This document shows, piece after piece, positions 1-5,635 of a stretch of DNA of 6,645 nucleotides. The number at the start of each line of letters is the position of its first letter. Positions within the stretch are counted from its first letter, which is position 1. A program made the position numbers and the translations under genes. The notes below the pieces were generated by a model. The model saw only the letters and a list, made by a program, of their open reading frames with translations. It had not been told where the DNA came from and did no database searches. This DNA is from Alphaproteobacteria bacterium (GTDB lineage Bacteria > Pseudomonadota > Alphaproteobacteria > Micropepsales > Micropepsaceae). The stretch is from assembly GCA_017307315.1 (NCBI GenBank), contig JAFKFF010000320.1, forward strand, positions 1-6,645. The letters are read 5' to 3'.

Positions 1-519
1 CTGGCGACCTATCTGGTCAAGGAAATCCAGGACGTCTATCGCCTGCAGGGCGTGAAGATCAACGACAAGCATATTGAAGTGATCTGCCGCCAGATGATGC
101 AGAAGCTCGAGATCGTCGAAGGGGGCGAGACCACCTTGATCGCGGGCGAGCATGTCGACGCGTCGGAACTGGAAAGCGCCAACAAGAAGGCGGAGACCGA
201 TGGCCGCAAGGGCGCCGACGGACGGGCGATCCTTCTGGGTATCACCAAGGCGTCGCTCCAGACCCGTTCGGTGTTCTCAGCGGCGTCCTTCCAGGAGACA
301 ACCCGCGTCCTCACCGACGCGGCGGTCAACGGCAAGGTCGACATGCTGGAAGGCCTGAAGGAGAACGTCATCGTGGGGCGTCTCATTCCGGCCGGTACCG
401 GCGGCGCCATCGCGCGGCTTCGCCATATCGCGACGGAACGCGACAAGGCGATCCAGGCGGAAGCGGCGGCGCAGCAGCCCGTCGCGGCCCTGGAAGCGCC
501 GGCGCCGGCTGCCGAATAG
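1..519 (+). CDS. rpoC: RNA polymerase beta' subunit, C-terminal part (5' truncated by window)
   Basis: This is the last 172 residues of the beta' subunit of DNA-directed RNA polymerase, the largest subunit of the core enzyme, which carries most of the active-site cleft. Reading frame 1 is open from base 1 to the TAG at 517-519. The conserved C-terminal stretch [19 protein letters not shown] followed by [17 protein letters not shown] is characteristic of RpoC; this region helps form the clamp base and contacts the omega subunit. The segment [20 protein letters not shown] is also typical. The protein ends in an Ala/Pro/Gln-rich tail (after residue about 150 of the visible part) that looks like a poorly conserved extension. 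The true start lies outside the window, and an internal ATG at 52 is not a start. A strong terminator follows 22 nt after the stop, so this is the end of the rplKAJL-rpoBC type transcript. Confidence 0.97.
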   Translation: MATYLVKEIQDVYRLQGVKINDKHIEVICRQMMQKLEIVEGGETTLIAGEHVDASELESANKKAETDGRKGADGRAILLGITKASLQTRSVFSAASFQETTRVLTDAAVNGKVDMLEGLKENVIVGRLIPAGTGGAIARLRHIATERDKAIQAEAAAQQPVAALEAPAPAAE

Positions 520-540
520 GGTATCTTTTACCGAAGAATC

Positions 541-568
541 AGGGCCGCCCGTTCGGGCGGCCCTTTTT
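541..568 (+). terminator. Rho-independent terminator after rpoC
   Basis: A perfect 9-bp GC stem (GGGCCGCCC at 542-550 with GGGCGGCCC at 555-563, loop GTTC) is followed directly by five T residues (564-568). A541 can also pair with T564. It lies 22 nt after the rpoC stop and before the Ada box, so it should separate the alkylation-repair genes from the highly expressed rpoBC transcript. Confidence 0.93.
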
Positions 569-589
569 CTTTGTCCGCCGCGAACCCAT

Positions 590-602
590 ATTCAAAGCGC
601 AA
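590..602 (+). promoter_or_regulatory. Ada box (binding site for methylated Ada)
   Basis: The sequence ATTCAAAGCGCAA matches the Ada box of the E. coli ada promoter (AATTAAAGCGCAA, recalled from the literature) at 11 of 13 positions, with the core AAAGCGCAA (594-602) identical. It is 41 nt upstream of the ATG of a gene that itself encodes an Ada-type methyl-sensor and activator. This is the arrangement expected for autoregulation: once its N-terminal cysteine is methylated by a DNA phosphotriester, the protein binds here and recruits RNA polymerase. If transcription starts near 643, the box sits at about -53 to -41, just upstream of the -35 position, as in class I/II Ada promoters. Assignment is by sequence match and context only. 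Confidence 0.8.
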
Positions 603-628
603 ATCAGGAGGCGGCAGGGCGGGTGTCG

Positions 629-637
629 CGCTAATCT
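629..637 (+). promoter_or_regulatory. Candidate -10 element for the ada-alkA/ogt operon
   Basis: The bases GCTAATCT contain two overlapping weak -10 candidates (GCTAAT at 629-634, TAATCT at 632-637). No good TTGACA-like -35 stands 17 bp upstream (609-614 reads AGGCGG), which fits an activator-dependent promoter driven from the Ada box. Either candidate would place the transcript start at about 641-644, at or next to the ATG, implying a leaderless or nearly leaderless mRNA. The element is weak on its own and the call rests on context. Confidence 0.35.
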
Positions 638-643
638 CGGCCG

Positions 644-2071
644 ATGAAATTGCCCGAACCTTTTTCCTGGACCCGCGAGGAAGCCCGCAGCGGCAAATTC
701 GACGGCAAGTTCCTGATCGGTGTTCGCACCACGGGCATCTATTGCCTGCCCTCCTGTCCCACCCATCCGCCCAAGAAGGAGAATGTCACTCTTTTCCGAA
801 CGGAAGCGGAGTGCCAGGCGGCGGGCCTGCGCGCCTGCAAGCGCTGCCGCCCGGATCTCTTCTATCGCGGCGAGGACGAGAACAGCGCTTTGTTCGAAGG
901 GCTGGCGGAGCGCGTGAGGACCAATCCGTCCGGGTTTGCCGATGCCTCGGGCCTGGCGAAAGGGGCGGGCGTCAGCCTGACCAAGCTGGGGGCCCTGTTC
1001 CGCGAACACGCGCATCTGGCGCCCGCGCAATGGCTGAGGCGCGAGCGCGTCCGTCATGCCGCGGGATTGCTTCTCGGCAGCAACACCAAAGTGGTGGATG
1101 TGGGTTACGCCGCCGGCTTCGAAAGCGAGTCCGTCTTTCACCGGCAGTTTCTTGCGCTGACCCGCATGACGCCGGGCGCCTACCGGGCGTTGTCGAACGT
1201 CTTTCTCCTGCAGATGCCATCGGCCTATCGCGCCAAGGAGGTGCTCGCCTACCACGCCCGCGATCCGGAAAGCCTGTGCGAGAAAAGCGAGGGCGGCAGA
1301 ATCTGGAAGGCGCTCCTGACCGGGGATGGGCCCGCGATCCTGGAATTGTCGCTGGAGAAAGAGGGCATCTGGGTCCGCATTCATGCGGAGCAAAAACTGA
1401 GCCGTGCCAGCCTGGCTTTCCTGCACGAGGCCGCCTTGAAGATATTGGGGTTGAACAATGAAACCGCGCCGTTTGAAACGCGGCATGCCGAATTCGCCGC
1501 GCCCAGGCGGGGCCTGCGCCTCCCCAATATCCCGACCGGTTTCGATGGCCTGGCCTGGGGCATTATCGGCCAGCAGATCAACGTGAAATTCGCGTCCAGC
1601 CTGCGCAGCGAAATCATTCGCATGGCGGGTGAAAGGGTAGGAACGATGCGCACCCATCCGACGCCCGAACGGGTGGCCGATATGAGCGTGGCCGCGCTCA
1701 ACAAGCGCCGTTTTTCCCGCTCCAAGGCGGCGTATCTGATCGGGGCGGCGGAGAGTGTGGCCAGGGGCGAACTCGATATCGAAGGCCTGCCGCGCGGTTC
1801 GGCCGTCGCGGCGGAAAAGAAGCTCACCGCGCTTCATGGCGTTGGCACCTGGACGGCGCGCTACACCATGCTGCGAGGTGGCTTCGCCGATGCCGCGCCT
1901 GTGGGCGACAGCGCGCTCGCCACGGCGCTGCAGCGCCTGCACAAGCTGCCGGAGCGGCCGGGCCATGACGAGGTCAAAAGCCTGATGATGGGTTTTTCGC
2001 CTTATCGCAGCCTCGCCACCATGCACCTTTGGACCTATCTCAAGGAACCGGTGGCAAAGGAGGCCGCATGA
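644..2071 (+). CDS. ada-alkA: Ada-AlkA fusion: methyl-phosphotriester sensor/AraC-type activator fused to 3-methyladenine DNA glycosylase II
   Basis: A 475-aa cytoplasmic protein combining sensing and repair of alkylated DNA. Residues 1-75 are the Ada zinc domain, with Cys34, Cys38, Cys65 and Cys68 spaced exactly like E. coli Ada Cys38/42/69/72; Cys34 would be the methyl acceptor (TGIYCLPSC and RACKRC motifs). Residues about 82-183 are an AraC-type domain with two helix-turn-helices (GLAKGAGVSLTKLGALFRE; VVDVGYAAGFESESVFHRQF). Residues about 188-290 match the AlkA N-terminal domain. Residues about 300-470 are the HhH-GPD glycosylase fold, with hairpin LHGVGTWTARYTMLRG (397-412) and Asp422 in PVGDSAL at the place of AlkA catalytic Asp238. 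The Ada C-terminal methyltransferase domain is missing and is supplied by the next gene. The ATG at 644 is chosen because an in-frame TAA lies at 632-634 with no other start between. No Shine-Dalgarno precedes it. The gene overlaps ogt by 4 bp (ATGA). The same fusion-plus-ogt layout is known in mycobacteria. Confidence 0.94.
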   Translation: MKLPEPFSWTREEARSGKFDGKFLIGVRTTGIYCLPSCPTHPPKKENVTLFRTEAECQAAGLRACKRCRPDLFYRGEDENSALFEGLAERVRTNPSGFADASGLAKGAGVSLTKLGALFREHAHLAPAQWLRRERVRHAAGLLLGSNTKVVDVGYAAGFESESVFHRQFLALTRMTPGAYRALSNVFLLQMPSAYRAKEVLAYHARDPESLCEKSEGGRIWKALLTGDGPAILELSLEKEGIWVRIHAEQKLSRASLAFLHEAALKILGLNNETAPFETRHAEFAAPRRGLRLPNIPTGFDGLAWGIIGQQINVKFASSLRSEIIRMAGERVGTMRTHPTPERVADMSVAALNKRRFSRSKAAYLIGAAESVARGELDIEGLPRGSAVAAEKKLTALHGVGTWTARYTMLRGGFADAAPVGDSALATALQRLHKLPERPGHDEVKSLMMGFSPYRSLATMHLWTYLKEPVAKEAA

Positions 2072-2571
2072 AGCGCTACTGGGACCGGATCGAGACACCG
2101 TTCGGTCTTTTCGCCGCCTGGGTGGACGAGGCCGGGCGCCTGTTGCGGTTTCGTTTTCGCAGTGACGATGCGGAGCGCGTGGACCGCGAAGCGGAGCAAA
2201 ATACGGACGCGTTGGAAGACGTTCGCCGCCAGGTCGACGAATATTCGGCCGGCAACCGGCAAGTCTTCGAATTCGAATTGCTGCCGGACGGGCAGGGATT
2301 CGATCTGCAAGTGTGGAAAGCGCTGAGTGATATTCCGTTCGGCCGCACCGTGTCTTACGGGGCCATCGCAAAGACCATCGGCCAGCCGGGGGCGGCCCGG
2401 GTCGTGGGTGCCGCGAACAACGCCAACCCCATCGCCCTGATCGTGCCCTGCCATCGGGTGATCGGCAGCGACGGAAGCCTTGTCGGCTTCGGTGGCGGGC
2501 TGGCGCTGAAGCGGCGGCTTCTGGAACATGAAGCGCGGGTGTGCGGCACACGCTACGACCTGTTCGGCTAG
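2068..2571 (+). CDS. ogt: Methylated-DNA--protein-cysteine methyltransferase (O6-methylguanine-DNA methyltransferase)
   Basis: A 167-aa suicide repair protein that moves the methyl group from O6-methylguanine (and more weakly O4-methylthymine) onto its own cysteine. The acceptor motif is VPCHRV with Cys128. Also visible are Tyr97 in VSYG, Arg111 in ARVVGAANN (the finger residue that flips the base) and Asn120 in the NANP turn; these match Arg128 and Asn137 of human MGMT. Length fits a stand-alone Ogt. The start is ATG 2068, overlapping the upstream stop as ATGA, with a strong ribosome site AAAGGAGG at 2056-2063, 4 nt before the ATG. An in-frame ATG 13 codons upstream (2029) lies inside the ada-alkA reading frame and has no such site, so it is rejected. 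Translational coupling to ada-alkA is likely, and the protein functionally replaces the C-terminal half of E. coli Ada. It ends 70 bp from the convergent receptor gene. Confidence 0.95.
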   Translation: MKRYWDRIETPFGLFAAWVDEAGRLLRFRFRSDDAERVDREAEQNTDALEDVRRQVDEYSAGNRQVFEFELLPDGQGFDLQVWKALSDIPFGRTVSYGAIAKTIGQPGAARVVGAANNANPIALIVPCHRVIGSDGSLVGFGGGLALKRRLLEHEARVCGTRYDLFG

Positions 2572-2572
2572 C

Positions 2573-2605
2573 CGTCTGCGTTCTCAAGAGTTGAGAACGC
2601 AGACG
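2573..2605. terminator. 15-bp perfect inverted repeat between convergent genes (putative bidirectional terminator hairpin)
   Basis: CGTCTGCGTTCTCAA (2573-2587) is the exact reverse complement of 2591-2605, with a 3-nt loop GAG. It starts 2 nt after the ogt stop and lies 35 nt beyond the receptor stop on the other strand. No T-tract follows on either strand, so it is not a textbook intrinsic terminator. It may stop both transcripts with help from Rho, or protect both mRNA 3' ends from exonucleases. The hairpin itself is certain; its function is inferred. Confidence 0.6.
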
Positions 2606-2640
2606 CGCTTGCGCCGGTAATAGGCCGCGTTCTTCGCTCC

Positions 2641-4650
2641 TCAGTTTGTCGCCAGCTTGGCCACCAGGCGGATATTGCGGCCCGGCATCACCACCAGATC
2701 CTTGTTCAGCGAAGCGGGGTTGCGCACCACTTCATCCGCCAAATTCTGGCCGATCAGGGAAAATTCCCAGTTGCGATCCTTGAAGGGACGCCAGCTCAGA
2801 TGGGCGTCGACCGAAACATAGCCCGGTGTCGGCGTATCGAAGGGGCCGGGGTCGTTCTGGTCGCCGATCTTCAGGATCTGAAAGCCGGTATCGACCGGAT
2901 CGCTTTCCCAGGACAGTCCGCCGCCCGCGCGCCAGGCCGGAATTCGCGGAACATTGACCCCGCCGGTCAGGGTGGCGCGGACCATATCGCCCAGAGCATT
3001 GAACTTCAGCGTTCCGCCCCTGCCGTCCTTCCATAAGGAATAGGAAGCCTTGCCTTCCAGGCCGCGGAAATACGCCGCGCCCTGGGTATAGTTCAGCTGA
3101 CGCAGATCCTCGCCATTGCCGATGCCGCAATTGCCCTCCTCATCGCAGGTGGCTCCCGTCAACGCCCCATAGATGTAATTGTCGAAGGCGGTGTAGTAGG
3201 CGCTGCCATTCAAAGTGAAATCGTCATAACGCAGCCGAAGCGAGGCTTCCGTCGAATTGGCGCGCTCCATCTTCAGGAGTGGGTTTCCGGTCTCGAAAGT
3301 GCCTGGACCGTCATGCGCGCCGCGGGCGAACAATTCGGTCTGCGCCGGTGCGCGGCCGGTGCTGGAGCCGGTGAAACCCAGCTTCACATGTTCGCTCGCT
3401 TCCCATAGCACGCCCAAGGCTGCGCTGGCCGGCGTGAAATCGCGGCTGGTGAAATTGTCGGAGGCGGGCGTGCCCTGGACCTTCACATATTCCAGCCGTC
3501 CGCTCCCTTCCATATGGACCGTGTCGGTGAGCTTTATCTCCGTAAAGAAAAAGCCGGCGTAATTCTGGGTGAGGGTCGGCAGCAGATAATCCGCCCCTTC
3601 GCCCAGGGCCTGGAAGGCCCGGTTCTGCACCTGAATGCCCACCGCCGAACTCAGGAACGGCCCGATCCCGCCCAGAAGCGTTTCGGCCCGCAAATCCACC
3701 TCTTTGTTTTTGAAGGTCGAGTTGACCGAGCCGTCGGGATTTTTTTCCTCATGCGAGTAATTGCCGTAGCTGCCATTGATGTTCAGCGTCTGCAGAACGC
3801 CGCTGTCGAGCGCCAGCGACGAACCCAGAAGGTATTTGGTCTGGCGCATGTCGATATAGGTCGTATCGCTGGGCACGCCATAATTGGAGTCGTAATGGAT
3901 GACGGCGCCGCCCACCCGGCTGTTGTCGCCGAAGAAATAGGACGAGCCCAGCGAAACGCCGTCGCCGCGGAAGTAGGAATTGGCCTGAACCCCCAATGGC
4001 GTCTCATAGTCCTGGGTCTTGTGATAGAATCCGTCGGCGTGAAAGGCGAAATTGCCGATACTGGCATCGCCCAGCATCGCGATTTCCCCGGCATTCGACA
4101 CGGAATCGAAGCCGCCGCTGACTTCTCCGCTGGGCGCGACCGCAAGGGTGGTCGGCACGCGGTTGTTGATGGCGTTGACGACGCCGCCGATGGCCTGGCT
4201 GCCATAGCGCAAAGTCGCCGCGCCCCGCACCACTTCGATGCTGCGCGCCGACAAGGGATCGATCGGCACGCCATGATCGGGACCGATGTCGGAGGCGTCG
4301 GAACTGGAGGTGCCGTCTTCCAGCACGCGTACCCGGCTGGCGTCCATGCCCCGGATGATGGGGCGGCCCGAGCCGGCGGAGAAGCCGCTGGTGCTGACTC
4401 CGGGAATATCGGCCAGCGCATCGGCCAGGGTCGACCCACCCGAGCGCAGGATGTCGGTGGCATCGACCCGCGAGGAAATCGAGGCGAGACTGTCGCCATG
4501 GCCGGTGAGCGGCGAGGCGGTCACCACCACCGTCTCGGTCGAATGGGATTGGGAAAAGGCGGGGCCGGCGAAGAGGGCCGCACCCGCCGCGCCGGCGAGA
4601 AGGCCGCGCTTGAGGTGACGGAACGAATAACGGGAAGAATGGCAACGCAT
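2641..4650 (-). CDS. TonB-dependent outer-membrane receptor, ZnuD-like (putative zinc uptake)
   Basis: A 669-aa outer-membrane transporter driven by TonB-ExbBD. A signal peptide spans residues 1-33 (Arg-rich start, hydrophobic LLAGAAGAALFAGP, likely cleavage after AFS). A TonB box TETVVVTAS is at 38-46. The plug (about 50-165) contains ALADIPGVST, RPIIRGMDASRVRVLEDG, SARSIEVVRGAATLRYG and AIGGVVNAINNRVP. The rest is a beta-barrel ending in the GQNLADEVVRNPAS and PGRNIRL motifs. The plug stretch DIGPDHGVPIDPLSA resembles the neisserial zinc receptor ZnuD, where an Asp-His pair there was reported as a zinc ligand (from memory); the equivalents are Asp125 and His126. Two cysteines (502, 508) in an acidic loop could form a disulfide or bind metal. 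The last residues (LVAKLATN) lack the usual terminal aromatic. The ribosome site CCGGAG (minus strand, 4662-4657) is 6 nt before the ATG. Zinc is an inference; another metal or chelate is possible. Confidence 0.92.
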   Translation of the reverse strand: MRCHSSRYSFRHLKRGLLAGAAGAALFAGPAFSQSHSTETVVVTASPLTGHGDSLASISSRVDATDILRSGGSTLADALADIPGVSTSGFSAGSGRPIIRGMDASRVRVLEDGTSSSDASDIGPDHGVPIDPLSARSIEVVRGAATLRYGSQAIGGVVNAINNRVPTTLAVAPSGEVSGGFDSVSNAGEIAMLGDASIGNFAFHADGFYHKTQDYETPLGVQANSYFRGDGVSLGSSYFFGDNSRVGGAVIHYDSNYGVPSDTTYIDMRQTKYLLGSSLALDSGVLQTLNINGSYGNYSHEEKNPDGSVNSTFKNKEVDLRAETLLGGIGPFLSSAVGIQVQNRAFQALGEGADYLLPTLTQNYAGFFFTEIKLTDTVHMEGSGRLEYVKVQGTPASDNFTSRDFTPASAALGVLWEASEHVKLGFTGSSTGRAPAQTELFARGAHDGPGTFETGNPLLKMERANSTEASLRLRYDDFTLNGSAYYTAFDNYIYGALTGATCDEEGNCGIGNGEDLRQLNYTQGAAYFRGLEGKASYSLWKDGRGGTLKFNALGDMVRATLTGGVNVPRIPAWRAGGGLSWESDPVDTGFQILKIGDQNDPGPFDTPTPGYVSVDAHLSWRPFKDRNWEFSLIGQNLADEVVRNPASLNKDLVVMPGRNIRLVAKLATN

Positions 4651-4672
4651 AAATCACTCCGGAAAAGGGAAT

Positions 4673-4717
4673 GCCGCCGCAAAGGCGGCAAGGCACGGGT
4701 CCGGAACGGGCCGGACC
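4673..4717 (-). other. Two adjacent hairpins in the gap between the DUF2946-like gene and the receptor gene
   Basis: Read on the - strand, a 7-bp stem with 6-nt loop (GGTCCGG/CCGGACC, 4698-4717) is followed by a 6-bp stem with 5-nt loop (GCCGCC/GGCGGC, 4673-4689). The second hairpin is followed by ATTCCCTTTTCC and then the receptor ribosome site. It could be a leaky terminator, or an RNA stability element that sets different levels of the two proteins. There is no long T-run directly after either stem, so full termination is doubtful. Confidence 0.4.
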
Positions 4718-4740
4718 GGTGGCGAAACAATGGGAGGGGT

Positions 4741-5121
4741 TTAGCGGCGGGGTGGAGCGCGGCTCTGCCAGCCCGGTTGCGGCTCGGCCACAGGGCGGGG
4801 GGCAATCGTGAAGGCAGGCGCGAGGGCGACCGCGTTCAGAAGAAGGAAGAACTCCGCAGCCGCCGGAACGATATAGGTCCCGGCGTGCAAGGCCTCCTGG
4901 CACAGGGGGCAATTGGCGGGGTCGTAAGGATCCTGGGATAAGGGGGCCGCTGGCGCGGTCAGCTGGACCGAGCCGGCCAGGTGAGTCGCTTTGGCGGGCA
5001 GCCCATGGATATGGATTTGAACCGCAAGGCCCTGGACCAGGAAGGCGGCAACGGCAAACAGGATCGCAAGCCGGGCCAGGAGCGGCTTCTTTGCGACCGG
5101 GATGGAAACAGGCTGGGCCAT
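4741..5121 (-). CDS. Small membrane/periplasmic protein with HIH and CPLC motifs, DUF2946-like
   Basis: A 126-aa protein of unknown function. Residues 13-33 form a hydrophobic segment (signal anchor or uncleaved signal). A periplasmic-looking stretch follows with His37 and His39 (QIHIHG), His47, and a Cys71-Pro-Leu-Cys74 motif within NCPLCQEALHAG. A second hydrophobic segment covers about 83-105, and the tail ends in WQSRAPP. The CPxC motif between two hydrophobic segments and the RAPP ending match what I recall of DUF2946 proteins, often found beside TonB-dependent receptors or copper genes. The His/Cys content suggests metal binding. It precedes the receptor gene on the same strand with 90 bp between, so the two are probably one unit. 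ATG 5121 is the only plausible start. No clear ribosome site precedes it; a weak -35/-10 pair (TTGCGC-N18-CTAAAT, minus strand 5178-5149) would give a leader of about 20 nt. Function is inferred from context only. Confidence 0.78.
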   Translation of the reverse strand: MAQPVSIPVAKKPLLARLAILFAVAAFLVQGLAVQIHIHGLPAKATHLAGSVQLTAPAAPLSQDPYDPANCPLCQEALHAGTYIVPAAAEFFLLLNAVALAPAFTIAPRPVAEPQPGWQSRAPPRR

Positions 5122-5446
5122 GACCGCCGATTCAATGCAGAGGGCGGGATTTAGGCCTAGCCTGACGGATGGCGCAACTGGCCTTGGGTGACGAACGATC
5201 AGAGGCCGGAGAATGGCGCGCTGTCATTTAATTAAAATAATGCGGAAATTCCGAATGTTAGTGGAGATTCTTGATCTCGAACATGCGGATAAATGGTTCG
5301 AACCGGTCTATCCCGGGATCGCGTCTAACTTATGTTTGTTCCGACAACTTTCTGTCCGAGCGGGGATCTTTCGGGCGGCCGGGGACGGAGGGTCTCGCGC
5401 GCGCCCATGCCCCCGCAATAACCTTGAAATATCCTTTCCCGCGCGC
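5122..5446. other. Divergent intergenic region with AT-rich, palindrome-rich segment; no gene seen
   Basis: This lies between the start of the DUF2946-like gene and the rpsL promoter. Bases 5221-5340 contain about 40% G+C by hand count, well below the surrounding DNA. Short perfect palindromes cluster here: TAGGCCTA (5152-5159), TTTAATTAAA (5227-5236), CGGAAATTCCG (5243-5253), GGTTCGAACC (5295-5304) and ATCCCGGGAT (5310-5319). They may be operators for the metal-uptake pair, but none matches a Zur or Fur box I know. A short + strand reading frame here (81 codons from 5213) has no recognisable protein features and is not called. Confidence 0.5.
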
Positions 5447-5475
5447 TTGACCCCTTAATCCCCTCTGGATATATA
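5447..5475 (+). promoter_or_regulatory. Strong housekeeping promoter of the str operon (rpsL-rpsG-fusA)
   Basis: TTGACC (5447-5452) and TATATA (5470-5475) are separated by exactly 17 bp, a near-consensus sigma-70-type promoter. Transcription should start near 5482. The bases right after the -10 are GC-rich (GCGCC, 5476-5480), the kind of discriminator linked to ppGpp/DksA-sensitive ribosomal promoters. The operon therefore has its own promoter independent of rpoBC. Confidence 0.82.
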
Positions 5476-5500
5476 GCGCCACCTTCCAGGGCAGGCTGTC

Positions 5501-5515
5501 TGCGGAAAAACCGCA
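5501..5515 (+). other. Small hairpin in the rpsL leader
   Basis: TGCGG and CCGCA pair perfectly around an A5 loop, about 20 nt into the predicted leader RNA. The stem is short. It may simply protect the 5' end or be part of a larger leader fold together with the downstream structures. Confidence 0.4.
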
Positions 5516-5590
5516 AAAACGCTGCTGGGAAGCCAGTTTAAGAGCTTTGGACGCGCGACTCGGGGCTTGGCCCTCAGTCCTCCGCAAGTT

Positions 5591-5623
5591 CGGACCGGGC
5601 GGCATCGCCCGCGTCCGGTTTTT
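5591..5623 (+). terminator. Terminator-like hairpin in the rpsL leader (candidate attenuator)
   Basis: CGGAC-C-GGGCG (5591-5601) pairs with CGCCC-G-(C)-GTCCG (5606-5617), giving an 11-bp GC-rich stem with one bulged C and a GCAT loop. It is followed by G and five T residues (5619-5623). This has the form of an intrinsic terminator, yet it lies between the str promoter and rpsL, 50 nt before the ATG. An upstream TCCG (5581-5584) can pair instead with CGGA (5591-5594), a possible weak competing structure. Either the leader is attenuated or the hairpin only slows the polymerase. No upstream gene needs a terminator here. Confidence 0.6.
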
Positions 5624-5635
5624 GGTTTCGCTCAT

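Noticed and set aside
571..1461. 296-codon + strand frame with AGGAGG (606-611) inside
   Set aside because: It overlaps the Ada-AlkA frame, which has clear catalytic motifs. The product is low-complexity and Arg-rich.
2029..2067. Earlier start for Ogt at ATG 2029
   Set aside because: It would overlap ada-alkA by 43 bp without a ribosome site, whereas ATG 2068 has AAAGGAGG and the ATGA overlap.
539..2587. 682-codon open frame on the - strand opposite ada-alkA and ogt
   Set aside because: It runs antisense across two well-supported genes and two hairpins. Its product is Arg/Pro/Gly-rich with no recognisable domain, the usual mirror of GC-rich third-position bias.
4651..4740. Cobalamin or other riboswitch before the TonB receptor
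   Set aside because: The gap is only 90 nt and lacks the conserved B12-box and core motifs; only simple hairpins are visible.
3514..4941. 475-codon + strand frame opposite the TonB receptor
   Set aside because: Antisense mirror of a gene with a signal peptide, TonB box and plug motifs; no domain of its own.
5222..5253. Zur/Fur-like operator in the AT-rich palindromes
   Set aside because: The palindromes do not match the alphaproteobacterial Zur or Fur consensus that I can recall; left as unassigned palindromes.
5285..5320. GGTTCGAACC resembling a tRNA T-arm or an attachment-site remnant
   Set aside because: No acceptor or anticodon stems can be built around it, no 3' CCA context, and no integrase or second copy in the window.
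5213..5458. 81-codon + strand frame in the AT-rich gap
   Set aside because: No usable ribosome site spacing, no recognisable family, and it runs into the rpsL promoter.
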